64,000 bases of DNA, from positions 1 to 64,000 of the forward strand of contig JBGUXY010000038.1 of NCBI GenBank assembly GCA_045118335.1, written 5' to 3'. A program made the translations under genes and the position numbers. Origin of the DNA: W1P20-047 sp045118335 (GTDB taxonomy: Bacteria; Actinomycetota; Coriobacteriia; Coriobacteriales; Eggerthellaceae). Under the pieces are notes generated by a model, which worked only from the letters and a program-made list of their open reading frames with translations, was not told the origin of the DNA and made no database searches. Below are positions 42,672 to 50,831 of this stretch, piece after piece. How positions within the stretch are numbered: the stretch's first letter is position 1; every line of letters begins with the position of its first letter.

Positions 42672-43106
42672 TCACTCGACAGACTTTCGTGCCGCCGCCA
42701 AAAAGGCTTCGAATCCCGCCATGAATTCCGCTTCCTTGCACAGCGCGAGTCCTCGACCCTCCTCGCCGAGAACCACAAGCTTGTCACCAGGGCGGATGTC
42801 GAACAGGTCGCGTGCTTCCTTGGGTATGACGATCTGTCCGCGCTCGCACACCTTCACGTTACCGAACAGATGCTTTCCGCGCGGCGGAGAACCCAGTCCC
42901 AAACCACCGTCGTCATGAGCCACAAGTCCGTCGAGCGTCGTGCCAAGCGCATCAGCGAGCGCTGCCGCATGCTCCAAGTCAGGAGACGTCTCACCCGATT
43001 CCCACTTCGCCACTGTCTGGCGAGACACACCGACGGCTGCGGCGAGCTTCTCCTGCGTGAAGCCCACTGAAAGCCGCGTCTGCTGAATGTTCTCAGAGAT
43101 TCCCAT
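42672..43106 (-). CDS. XRE-type regulator with C-terminal AbrB/SpoVT-like domain
   Basis: A 144-residue protein. ATG 43106 is preferred (GGGGTGG upstream), with ATG 43118 as an alternative. Residues 1-65 are a helix-turn-helix ('GFTQEKLAAAVGVSRQTVA'). Residues 85-130 match the swapped-hairpin AbrB domain ('CERGQIVIPKEARDLFDI', 'RPGDKLVVLGEEGRG'). Two DNA-binding folds in one chain are seen in some anaerobes' regulators. No target is evident. Confidence 0.85.
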   Translation of the reverse strand: MGISENIQQTRLSVGFTQEKLAAAVGVSRQTVAKWESGETSPDLEHAAALADALGTTLDGLVAHDDGGLGLGSPPRGKHLFGNVKVCERGQIVIPKEARDLFDIRPGDKLVVLGEEGRGLALCKEAEFMAGFEAFLAAARKSVE

Positions 43107-43196
43107 GCTCCACCCCATTCCAGGTCATGACAAGAGACCACCCTTTGCGACGCATGCTCCGCTCCGACCCAGGCCATGAGAAAGGACGATCTTAGA

Positions 43197-43388
43197 CTAT
43201 GACTCCATCTCGAAGATCAGGTCGAACTCCACGGTCTTACCCGACGGCCCCTGCGTGACGGGGAACCATCCTGCGTATCGCGCTCCTTCGGCCGCCTTTC
43301 GGTCGATGATCTCACGATGGCTTTCCATGTCGGCATTCAACGCGTAGTTGTTCTTGTCGAGTTTCACCCTCACATACTCATAGCGCAT
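43197..43388 (-). CDS. DUF4177-like small protein
   Basis: A 63-residue protein, 'MRYEYVRVKLDKNNY...' to 'VEFDLIFEMES', with the alpha/beta pattern of DUF4177: an N-terminal strand of alternating aromatic/basic residues, a helix ('MESHREIIDRKAAEG') and a Trp/Phe strand. AAAGGA precedes the ATG. Function unknown; it lies 78 bp upstream of the XRE-AbrB gene on the same strand, perhaps co-transcribed. The 405-bp gap after it (43389-43793) holds overlapping small frames on both strands, none convincing. Confidence 0.6.
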   Translation of the reverse strand: MRYEYVRVKLDKNNYALNADMESHREIIDRKAAEGARYAGWFPVTQGPSGKTVEFDLIFEMES

Positions 43389-43793
43389 ATTGCATTCCTT
43401 TCATGCAATTCATATCCTGCATGTGATGATACGTCCATGCAGCCTCACGCACCATCAACCATATATGCCATTTTGCGCTCGAACATGTTACGTTTGATTG
43501 TCATTGTAGGCGATGCCATCGGAAGGGAGACGACGGACGAAAAACGGATTGTACAACCAAATCCGCGCAGAAAGACGAGTGCAAACGAAGAGTAATGGAT
43601 ACAATTCAAGAGCATTACGCACCCATTCCCCGATTTTATGGCGCACTGTGCGAACTGAAGCGAATCATACGGTTCGTTCACTGGTTTTTCCTCTTATCAT
43701 CGCCTTTTACTGCTATGCTACGTGGGTTAAAATCCAGACAAGAACCGTTGCGCTTTATTCCGCTTTGGAAGACGAGCGCTGGATGGGAGCACC

Positions 43794-44837
43794 ATGACTA
43801 CATTCCTTGACGATGTCATCAACCGCGCTCAGGCAAACATGATGACCATCGTGTTGCCCGAAGGGGAAGATGTCCGCACGCTCGTTGCCGCCCGCAGGGC
43901 AATTGACAACGACATCGCCGACGTGATCGTGCTCGGTACGCATGAAACCATCGCCTCTCATGGCGTGCCACTCCACCACATGCGCATCATCGACCCGCAA
44001 CATGCCGATGACCGCGAAGAGCTGGCTCGCGAGCTCGCCAAACTCCGCGAACGCAAAGGGCTCACGTACGAGAAAGCCTACGAGCTCGTTGGCGATCCTC
44101 TGTACTATGGAACCATGCTGGTGAAGATCGGCAAGGCCGACGGTCTCGTGGCGGGAGCTTGTCACCCCACGAGCAAGGTGCTGCTGCCCTCGCTGCAAAT
44201 CGTCAAGACGGCTCCGAACACGAAAACCGCTTCGAGCGCGTTCGTGATGATCGTGCCCGACTGCACCTTCGGCAGCCAGGGACGCTTCCTGTTCGCCGAT
44301 TGCGCCACCAACGAAGAGCCAAACCCCGAACAGCTCGCAAGCATCGCCATCACCTCAGCCGACACCTTCCGCACCCTCCTGGGCGGAGAACCACGCGTGG
44401 CGATGCTGTCGTTTTCCACCCATGGTTCGGCTCAGGGAAACCCCGTGGACAAGGTGCAGGAGGCCGTGCGAATCGCCCACGAAATGGAACCCGACCTGCT
44501 GCTCGACGGCGATTTGCAGCTCGACGCCGCCATCATCCCAGAAGTGGCGGCAACCAAGGCACCGGAAAGCGCGGTGGCTGGCAGGGCAAACGTGCTGGTG
44601 TTCCCCAGCCTGGAAGCCGGCAACATCGGCTACAAGCTGGTGGAGCGGCTGGCCAAAGCCGAGGCGTATGGGCCGATATCGCAGGGAATGGCGGCTCCGA
44701 TCAGCGACCTTTCACGCGGATGCACGGCAGACGACATCGTGGGCGTCATCGCCATCACCGCAGTGCAGGCCCAGCATGCGGAATCGAAAGGTTGGACGAG
44801 CTGGCAGACCAATCCAAGAGAGACGAGAAGGCTCTAG
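43794..44837 (+). CDS. pta: Phosphate acetyltransferase
   Basis: A 347-residue Pta converting acetyl-CoA and phosphate to acetyl phosphate. N-terminal 'IVLPEGEDVRTLVAA', middle 'GLVAGACHPTSKVLLP' and C-terminal 'ANVLVFPSLEAGNIGYK' are the family signatures. Length is that of the short (class I) enzymes with no regulatory N-terminal domain. GGGAG precedes the ATG. The usual partner acetate kinase is not beside it in this window, so ATP recovery relies on an ackA elsewhere, or acetyl phosphate has another use. Confidence 0.96.
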   Translation: MTTFLDDVINRAQANMMTIVLPEGEDVRTLVAARRAIDNDIADVIVLGTHETIASHGVPLHHMRIIDPQHADDREELARELAKLRERKGLTYEKAYELVGDPLYYGTMLVKIGKADGLVAGACHPTSKVLLPSLQIVKTAPNTKTASSAFVMIVPDCTFGSQGRFLFADCATNEEPNPEQLASIAITSADTFRTLLGGEPRVAMLSFSTHGSAQGNPVDKVQEAVRIAHEMEPDLLLDGDLQLDAAIIPEVAATKAPESAVAGRANVLVFPSLEAGNIGYKLVERLAKAEAYGPISQGMAAPISDLSRGCTADDIVGVIAITAVQAQHAESKGWTSWQTNPRETRRL

Positions 44838-45004
44838 TCACCAACTTCGAAACGCAGGGGTTTTCCGCCATTTCCTGGAATTGAACTGCAATTGTCTCGA
44901 CTGCGATATCTGAATCGCTCAAGACCCCGCCTCGCACCACGAGACGAAACCGCTTCTAGCAGCAGCTCGCGAACGCGCATGAAGCGTATGGTATGCTGCG
45001 TTCC

Positions 45005-45586
45005 ATGAGAAAGCGACCTGAAAAGACCGAGCAGACGAAGGCCGACTTACGCGAAGCTTTTTGGCGGCTCTACGCCACCCGTCCCATCGAGAAGATCACC
45101 GTGGGAGAGGTTTGCGAGCTGGCTGGATACAACCGCAGTACGTTTTATGCCCATTACCAAGACCTCTTTGCGATGCTTGAGGGCATAGAAGATCAGCTGC
45201 TCGTCGGGATGACGGAATGCGTGGAACGCTGCATGAAACGGCTACAGCACGATTCGAGCAAGGCCAGCTGCATTGCAGCATGCGCTGACGTGGTGTTGTT
45301 CTACGAACGAAACAAATCCTATATAGGCATGCTGCTCGGCGAACGCGGCGACCCGCGATTCGTGCACCGCCTGAAAACGAACCTGAAACCACTGTGGCGA
45401 GAATACGTGATCGGAAATGGCGTCACACGGCCCGAACGCGAAGTGGACTTGTTGCTTGAGTACACCCTGGCTGGCACGCTGTTCATGATTTCTCGCTGGC
45501 TGTCCAACCCCGGCCAGACTTCCGCCCGCGAACTCGCGCACCTGGTCTATGACTTCTCCATCAAGGAGGCGCGCCAACGTGCGTAG
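45005..45586 (+). CDS. TetR/AcrR-family repressor
   Basis: A 193-residue regulator. ATG 45005 gives the usual short N-terminus; ATG 44993 adds four residues. The DNA-binding part 'ITVGEVCELAGYNRSTFYAHY' (about 32-52) is a standard TetR helix-turn-helix. The C-terminal ligand domain includes 'LLEYTLAGTLFMISRWL'. It lies 280 bp upstream of the Tat flavoprotein gene on the same strand, and a palindrome in between is a likely target. Ligand unknown, plausibly the flavoprotein's substrate. Confidence 0.88.
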   Translation: MRKRPEKTEQTKADLREAFWRLYATRPIEKITVGEVCELAGYNRSTFYAHYQDLFAMLEGIEDQLLVGMTECVERCMKRLQHDSSKASCIAACADVVLFYERNKSYIGMLLGERGDPRFVHRLKTNLKPLWREYVIGNGVTRPEREVDLLLEYTLAGTLFMISRWLSNPGQTSARELAHLVYDFSIKEARQRA

Positions 45587-45739
45587 AGCAAGACGCCAAG
45601 CACCTGCTTTCACACACGAGAAAACACCCCGAACGCCTTCCCGCCTTCTTATGCCCCGAAGTCGTTTCCCCATCAGGTCAGCGATCATTGAGTTAGGTAA
45701 CACTTATCTATTCCTTTTGCAGGATGATTCTCGTTGGTC

Positions 45740-45745
45740 TATAAT
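45740..45745 (+). promoter_or_regulatory. Promoter of the Tat flavoprotein gene
   Basis: TATAAT at 45740-45745 with TTGCAG 17 bp upstream (45717-45722). Transcription would begin near 45752, giving a leader of about 115 bases. Confidence 0.5.
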
Positions 45746-45755
45746 TCATCTGGCT

Positions 45756-45782
45756 AGCTGACATAACTATATGAAGTCAGCT
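45756..45782. promoter_or_regulatory. Inverted repeat, likely TetR operator
   Basis: AGCTGAC-N13-GTCAGCT, a perfect 7+7 inverted repeat, placed just past the predicted start of transcription of the flavoprotein gene. Size and position fit a TetR-family operator that blocks initiation. Confidence 0.55.
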
Positions 45783-45866
45783 CATATACAGGTTGCGCGT
45801 GCTCGAGAGGATAAAACGCAAACCAGAACATGCTTCCTCTGCCGCGCATGAAAAAGGGAGGGTTCT

Positions 45867-47591
45867 ATGAGCAAGAATATCGATCGTCGCGGCTTTTTGA
45901 AGGGCGCTGCGTTCATGGGCGTGGGCGCTGCTGCGGCAACCGTCATGGGTTGCAGCCCAAGCGGTTCCGAAGACGCCACCGCCGAGCCTGCAGAAGGCGA
46001 AGCAGCGCAAGCATCGGGGCAGGTTACCAACGCCAACCTCGAGCTCAACGTCACAAGCAACGCCGAAGCCGACGTCGTCGTAGTCGGCGCCGGTGCCTCT
46101 GGCTGCTCCGCAGCCGTGCGTGCTGCCCAGCTGGGCCTGAACGTCGCACTCATCGAGATCACCGACCGCGTGGGCGGCACGACCATCTTCACCGAGGGGA
46201 TGACCACCATCCATTCGCACTATCATGATGAAGAGCCCGAAGTCGACATCCCCACCGAAGAGCTCGTCAAGCTCATCCAGGACTACCATCACTGGCTCTC
46301 CGACGGCCACATCATCCGCCAGATGCTCACCCAGTCCGCAACCAACCTGCTGTGGCTCGAGTCCATCGACCACAAGTTCACCGGCCTTGACACCATGATC
46401 CCGGCCAAGTGGTACCACACCTGGACCCGCTACGCCCACGACGAAGGCACCATGTCTGGCGATGGATTCGTCAATCACTGGAGCGAGCTGGTTACCGACA
46501 CCTTCAGCGACAAGATCACGATGTATTTCGGCAACGAAGCACTGCAGACCAAGGTCGAAAACGGTGCCGTTACCGCTGTCATCATCAAGGACACGGGCAC
46601 CGAGGAAGCAACCGAAATCGCTTGCAAGGCCGTCGTCTATGCAACTGGCGGCTATGCCGACAACGGCGATCTGTTCAAGGAGCTCGTCGGTTTCGGCGAG
46701 GGCGAATACCAGTCCAATGGCGCTGGCTACCGTACCGGCGACGGCCTGATCATGGCCCGCGACGGTGGTGCCGTATTCTGCCGCTACCCGTCTGCAACCA
46801 TGTGGTACGGCGGCTGCCTGCCCGGCCTGATGTACGGCACCGAGCTCTACTGCGCAACCGCGTTCCAGCCGCTGCTGTGGGTCAACGAAAACGCCGAGCG
46901 CTTCATCGACGAAGAGTACTCCGAGCATAACTTCGTATTCTCCGGCAACGGCCAGTCCACCCAGAAGAAGGTCTTCTCGCTGCTGACCCAGGCGCAGATG
47001 GACTCCTTCGTCACCGATGGCTGCATCTGCGGTTGCGGCGCCTACATCCTTGCAGGCTCCAAGCTTGATGGCACTCCCACCGGCCTATCCATGTGGGACG
47101 AGTACCAGATTCAGGTCGACAACGGCAACGAGTACATCCACAAAGCCGATACGCTCGACGAACTGGCCGAATCCTGCGGCCTGGATGCCACCAAGCTCAA
47201 GGCCACCATCGAGACTTACAACGGCTACTGCGAGGCGGGCGAAGACGGCGACTTCGCGAAGCCGGCTGAGTATCTGCTCCCGCTGAAGGAAGAGGATGGC
47301 CCGTACTACGCATTCCAGCTGGTTCCCGGCGTGTTCACCACCGTTGGCGGAATCAAGATCAACGACTGCGCCCAGTGCCTGAATGCCGATGGCGAGCCCA
47401 TCATCGGCATGTATGCTGCCGGCTGCGACGCTGGCGGACTCGAGGGCGACTCCTACGACGTCTCCATCTGCGAAGGTTCGCAGCAGTGCTGGTGCGTGTA
47501 CTCCGGCAAGCTGGCCGCAGAGCATATCGCGAGCACCCTGTTCGACACGCCTTGCGATGACGAGTTTGCAAACCCGGTCAACTGGTCTTAA
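45867..47591 (+). CDS. Tat-exported FAD-dependent reductase (fumarate-reductase-like flavoprotein)
   Basis: A 574-residue exported flavoprotein. Tat motif 'DRRGFLKGAAF' at 6-16 with a lipobox Cys 29 ('VMGC'), then a low-complexity Ala/Glu linker, then FAD-binding 'VVVVGAGASGCSAA' (about 70-83) and C-terminal 'AAGCDAGGLEG'. It lacks the tetraheme domain of soluble fumarate reductases, so electrons must come from a separate cytochrome or membrane partner, none adjacent. Eggerthellaceae carry many such paralogues with varied organic acceptors; the substrate here is unknown. AGGGAGG precedes the ATG. A strong terminator follows. Confidence 0.9.
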   Translation: MSKNIDRRGFLKGAAFMGVGAAAATVMGCSPSGSEDATAEPAEGEAAQASGQVTNANLELNVTSNAEADVVVVGAGASGCSAAVRAAQLGLNVALIEITDRVGGTTIFTEGMTTIHSHYHDEEPEVDIPTEELVKLIQDYHHWLSDGHIIRQMLTQSATNLLWLESIDHKFTGLDTMIPAKWYHTWTRYAHDEGTMSGDGFVNHWSELVTDTFSDKITMYFGNEALQTKVENGAVTAVIIKDTGTEEATEIACKAVVYATGGYADNGDLFKELVGFGEGEYQSNGAGYRTGDGLIMARDGGAVFCRYPSATMWYGGCLPGLMYGTELYCATAFQPLLWVNENAERFIDEEYSEHNFVFSGNGQSTQKKVFSLLTQAQMDSFVTDGCICGCGAYILAGSKLDGTPTGLSMWDEYQIQVDNGNEYIHKADTLDELAESCGLDATKLKATIETYNGYCEAGEDGDFAKPAEYLLPLKEEDGPYYAFQLVPGVFTTVGGIKINDCAQCLNADGEPIIGMYAAGCDAGGLEGDSYDVSICEGSQQCWCVYSGKLAAEHIASTLFDTPCDDEFANPVNWS

Positions 47592-47650
47592 GCAGCATGC
47601 TCGAAGCCGCATGAGTTGATGCGGTAGCTCGCATATACGAGCGATCACAT

Positions 47651-47682
47651 GGGGAGAATCATCGCGATTCTCCCCTTTCTTT
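47651..47682 (+). terminator. Terminator after the Tat flavoprotein
   Basis: GGGGAGAATC pairs with GATTCTCCCC (47651-47675, loop ATCGC), followed by TTTCTTT. It lies 59 bp past the stop codon. Confidence 0.9.
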
Positions 47683-47817
47683 CCCCTTGATGTTTCCCAT
47701 TAGACTACCCGCACCATTCGGCCGAAGAAGCTACGTGATGGAAACTGGGAAGCAGACGACACCCAAACGCACAAGTAGTTGAAACGGATACGTGCCGGCA
47801 TCCCAAAACCCAAGACG

Positions 47818-48360
47818 CTATGAGCTTCGAGCTGCATTTTCGGCATACTGCCACGCTCTGCGCGCGGTTTCCCGGCTCACCTTCGAAGGATCCCCGGCAA
47901 GCCAAGCGTATATGTTCCCCTCGTTGAGCCCCAAGTCCCGGCAGAGACGATAGCGCGTAATTCCCGCACGCTCTAAAGCCGCAGATACCTTTTGCGCCAT
48001 GAGCCCCTTGACATGCCTGTCGTTTTCGCGGTCCGCCTCGATGCCATCGTATAAATCGACGACCCTGCGATAGCGGACGGGAAGCAAGGCGTATCGAGCG
48101 TGGATGGCTTCTTCGCATACTACCTGCTCACCTGCAAAACACCCGATGAGAGCCTTCCATTCGGCGGCAAGCGACTCGTCTTGCACGTATTTGGCCAAAT
48201 CGTTGCCCCGGCCACGGCTAAGGGCATACAGACCCACCGCCTCGGAGGCATGCGGTGCGTTGTGCTCGACAGCAAAAACGAGCTTCTTCACGCTCGTCGT
48301 TTTCAACCCCGTGAGCTCTTGGCAATGCCTCTGGAGCCAGCCTGCCATCGTACGTCTCAC
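47818..48360 (-). CDS. HTH-containing partner of the nucleotidyltransferase (unknown family)
   Basis: A 180-residue protein. The C-terminal third 'GITRYRLCRDLGLNEGNIYA' and 'VSRETARRAW' look like a helix-turn-helix; the rest is helical with no recognised domain. It starts 3 bp after the nucleotidyltransferase gene, so the two are co-translated. In AbiE- and MNT-type modules a DNA-binding partner acts as antitoxin; whether this pair works that way is inference. Confidence 0.6.
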   Translation of the reverse strand: MRRTMAGWLQRHCQELTGLKTTSVKKLVFAVEHNAPHASEAVGLYALSRGRGNDLAKYVQDESLAAEWKALIGCFAGEQVVCEEAIHARYALLPVRYRRVVDLYDGIEADRENDRHVKGLMAQKVSAALERAGITRYRLCRDLGLNEGNIYAWLAGDPSKVSRETARRAWQYAENAARSS

Positions 48361-48363
48361 GTC

Positions 48364-48936
48364 TTACACCCTTCCCGACTGCTTACCAAGCTTTCGCAAT
48401 GCCCAGCGGGCCTTCGGCTTGAAAACCTCTTCGTAAGTGCCGACCATGTTCCTGTACACGAGGGGGGCTATTGCCGATGCCTTGGCCTCATCTTCGTCGT
48501 AAACGAGCCGCTCGAGCAAGCCCATGTCTATCACCGCAAGCATTTCGGGACTGAGCAAATCTATCTGGTCCTGCTTTCGCCACGAATAGAGCTTCATCAC
48601 GGCAAGGTCTTCGGTACTGGGACGGTAGAAATCCACAGCCGAAACGTCGAGGGGAATCCGAACGAGCCGGCTTTCGAAACCGCGCGGGATGCGGTCTGCG
48701 TAGATGCCCACTTGGAAGTCGAGCTGGCGATGGCGGGCGATAATTCCCAAAAGGGCGCCGTCGGCCCTCAAGACATCCACATCCGTCACGTTCCTGCTGG
48801 TGAGGTTGGAAAGCACAAACGCCGCACCGCCGGCTAGCACCATGGAATATCGACTTCCCACACCCAGTTCGAGGATGGCCTCCTCATCGATCTCCTTCAG
48901 TATTCTCCTTAATTCGCCCGAAGTCAAACCCGCCAC
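48364..48936 (-). CDS. Nucleotidyltransferase-fold protein (DUF6036 / AbiEii-like)
   Basis: A 190-residue protein starting at GTG 48936 with GGGAGGGT upstream. The N-terminal 'MVLAGGAAFVL' (Gly 36-37) followed by 'TSRNVTDVDVL' (Asp 52 and 54) is the minimal polymerase-beta nucleotidyltransferase site. The third acidic residue is probably in 'LDVSAVDFY'. This layout resembles DUF6036 and AbiEii, some of which inactivate tRNA by adding nucleotides. An AT-rich palindrome sits at its promoter. First of a two-gene unit. Confidence 0.68.
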   Translation of the reverse strand: MAGLTSGELRRILKEIDEEAILELGVGSRYSMVLAGGAAFVLSNLTSRNVTDVDVLRADGALLGIIARHRQLDFQVGIYADRIPRGFESRLVRIPLDVSAVDFYRPSTEDLAVMKLYSWRKQDQIDLLSPEMLAVIDMGLLERLVYDEDEAKASAIAPLVYRNMVGTYEEVFKPKARWALRKLGKQSGRV

Positions 48937-48950
48937 AAATACCCTCCCGA

Positions 48951-48980
48951 ATACTATTATTGCATATTAATTAATAGTAT
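48951..48980. promoter_or_regulatory. AT-rich palindrome upstream of the nucleotidyltransferase pair
   Basis: ATACTATTA-N12-TAATAGTAT, a perfect 9+9 inverted repeat, 14 bp before the GTG start. It probably overlaps the promoter and suits autoregulation by the HTH partner, as is common in toxin-antitoxin operons. Confidence 0.6.
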
Positions 48981-49091
48981 CATAAACAAAGAAAGAATCA
49001 AGATTATTGCAGGTAGAAACAGCTTTTTGGGAATGGCGATATGGACATCATGCCGTGATGCTGCGGGGTCGGGCCAAACGGCTCATCCGAA

Positions 49092-49235
49092 GGTGCCGCG
49101 GGGTGCCAGGGGGGTGCCAGAGGGGACACTCCAAACGTCTCATTGTCTGGTTTGCAAAACATGAATGAACCAGCGTTCTAACAATGAGACGTTTGGAGTG
49201 TCCCCTCTGGCACCCCCCTGGCACCCCGCGGCACC
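49092..49235. repeat. Perfect 55-bp inverted repeat
   Basis: Arms 49092-49146 and 49181-49235 are exact reverse complements, 55 bp each, separated by 34 bases. Inside the loop CTGGTT and AACCAG pair again, so one strand can form a stem of over 60 pairs. The arms are GC-rich (GGTGCCGCGGGGTGCC). No terminator T run. A single arm with one mismatch lies at 1221-1257. No gene lies between 48937 and 49294 otherwise. Confidence 0.95.
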
Positions 49236-49294
49236 GCTACGCACGCACTCCATGCGGTTGCAGTTATGGTTCATTGTGTCAGAAAACGCGCAAC

Positions 49295-50668
49295 CTACGC
49301 TTCGTCGGACCAGTAGTCGATGGGTTCGTAGTTCTTCACCAGCTCCAGGCGCAACGCTTCGATGGTAGAGCAGTTGGCTATCACGGTTACGGGCTCATCC
49401 ATGGCAGCGATGTCGCGTACCAGGGCAGCGTAGTCGGTCTGGGTGCGCATGCGCGACGGGTCGGCACCGGCTTTCAGCAAGCGGGCTTCCATATCCGCGT
49501 GACGCGGGCCTCCCACGACGATCTTCGTTTCGGGCGTGACGAGCTTTTCCCAGCGCACGCCCTGAATCCATTCGGTGCTCAGGCCGTCCATGATCTCGCT
49601 GCCAAGCATGCACACCAAATTGCGTGGAGGTTCGGGCTCGGACACGAGCATGTTCAGCAGCTGGTTGCAGCCGGCGGTGTTCTTCATCAGCAGCAAGCGC
49701 GTCTGCGTGCCGTCCACGTCGAAGACCTCGAAGCGGTGCGCCGCATGGGTGAAACTACCTAGCGCCTCGACGATGTCCTTTTCGGGAACGCCGAGCATGG
49801 CCAAACCCGCAAACGCAGCCGCAGCATTGTAGATGTCGTAACCCGCACGCACGTTCACCGGCACCTCGAGTTCGTAATCGCCTACGCGCAGTTCGATCAC
49901 GCAGCTGCGATCGCGCTTGTCGCGAACGCCAGTCACGGCAACATCGGCGCGGTGATGCGCAAACCCGCATTTCGGACATGTGAAATTACCCAGATGCGCA
50001 AACGTGCGATGCGAAAACCGAAGCGGCTCCCCGCACTTGATGCATTCGACCCGCTCATCGAAATCGGCCACGCCCTCATCGTAAGGGTCGCACTCCATGC
50101 CGTACCACACCACCTCGTTCGGTACCGCATCGGCGATGGATGCGGTTACCTGGCAGTCGGCGTCGAGCACCAACATGGTGTCAGGCGAGGTCTTGATGGC
50201 TTCGATGATGTAGTCGCGAGCCGTCGTCCATGTGGGATAGCGATCAACCTGATCTCGATAGAGATTCGTGACCACCAGCACTTGCGGAAGCATTGCCGGC
50301 AGCATGATCTTGGTGGCACCCTCGTCGCTTTCGATTACCGCCCAGTCGCTGCGGCGCTGGCCTCCCAGCGTGCTGTCCAGGCACAGCGTAGTGGCGATTC
50401 CCTGCTCCAAGTTCGTGCTGGACGGGTCGTAGGCCGCACGCCCATAGGCGTTGATGATAGCCTGCTGGATCATGTGCGTAGTCGTGGTCTTGCCATTCGT
50501 GCCCGTGATGACGATGGTGTTGTGACCTTCGCTGAGCTTTCGGATGATATTCGGGTCAATGGCAAACGCCAATTTACCTGGCATCGCACGAGCCGTGCGC
50601 CCCATGGCGCGCATCACCTTGTACGTAGCCTTGCATACGGCAATAGCAGCGGTACCCCTTATGGACAT
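49295..50668 (-). CDS. murT: Lipid II isoglutaminyl synthase subunit MurT (Mur ligase family)
   Basis: A 457-residue Mur-ligase-fold protein of the MurT type: P-loop 'GTNGKTTTTH' (56-65), 'SSTNLEQG', 'VTNLYRDQVDRY' (134-144), and a zinc ribbon (Cys 209, 212, 231, 234) inserted in the middle domain, the mark of MurT against other Mur ligases. The C-terminal domain ends 'IDYWSDEA'. MurT with the glutaminase GatD amidates D-Glu of lipid II. The usual gatD neighbour is absent here. GAGGAG precedes the ATG. An asparagine-synthase homologue lies 163 bp upstream on the same strand. Confidence 0.88.
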   Translation of the reverse strand: MSIRGTAAIAVCKATYKVMRAMGRTARAMPGKLAFAIDPNIIRKLSEGHNTIVITGTNGKTTTTHMIQQAIINAYGRAAYDPSSTNLEQGIATTLCLDSTLGGQRRSDWAVIESDEGATKIMLPAMLPQVLVVTNLYRDQVDRYPTWTTARDYIIEAIKTSPDTMLVLDADCQVTASIADAVPNEVVWYGMECDPYDEGVADFDERVECIKCGEPLRFSHRTFAHLGNFTCPKCGFAHHRADVAVTGVRDKRDRSCVIELRVGDYELEVPVNVRAGYDIYNAAAAFAGLAMLGVPEKDIVEALGSFTHAAHRFEVFDVDGTQTRLLLMKNTAGCNQLLNMLVSEPEPPRNLVCMLGSEIMDGLSTEWIQGVRWEKLVTPETKIVVGGPRHADMEARLLKAGADPSRMRTQTDYAALVRDIAAMDEPVTVIANCSTIEALRLELVKNYEPIDYWSDEA

Positions 50669-50831
50669 GGCATTCTCCTCTGACTTTCAGCGATTCTTCA
50701 CCTAAATCGCTGCAGCAGTTCCTTCGATAGCGGTCAGTATAGTGCAACGCTTGCAGGTTTTCCCCATCGGCACATGTCTTCACCGTTAAGGATGAGCAGA
50801 CACACCACCTCAAGCGTTTCTGCAAAATGAC

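Noticed and set aside
43445..43681. Minus-strand 78-codon frame between the DUF4177-like gene and pta
   Set aside because: Its composition is not clearly protein-like, it overlaps equally good plus-strand frames, and no ribosome site was convincing.
45777..46928. Minus-strand open frame of 383 codons opposite the Tat flavoprotein
   Set aside because: It shows no domain motif; the plus strand carries a complete Tat flavoprotein with FAD motifs. GC-rich codon bias makes such shadows.
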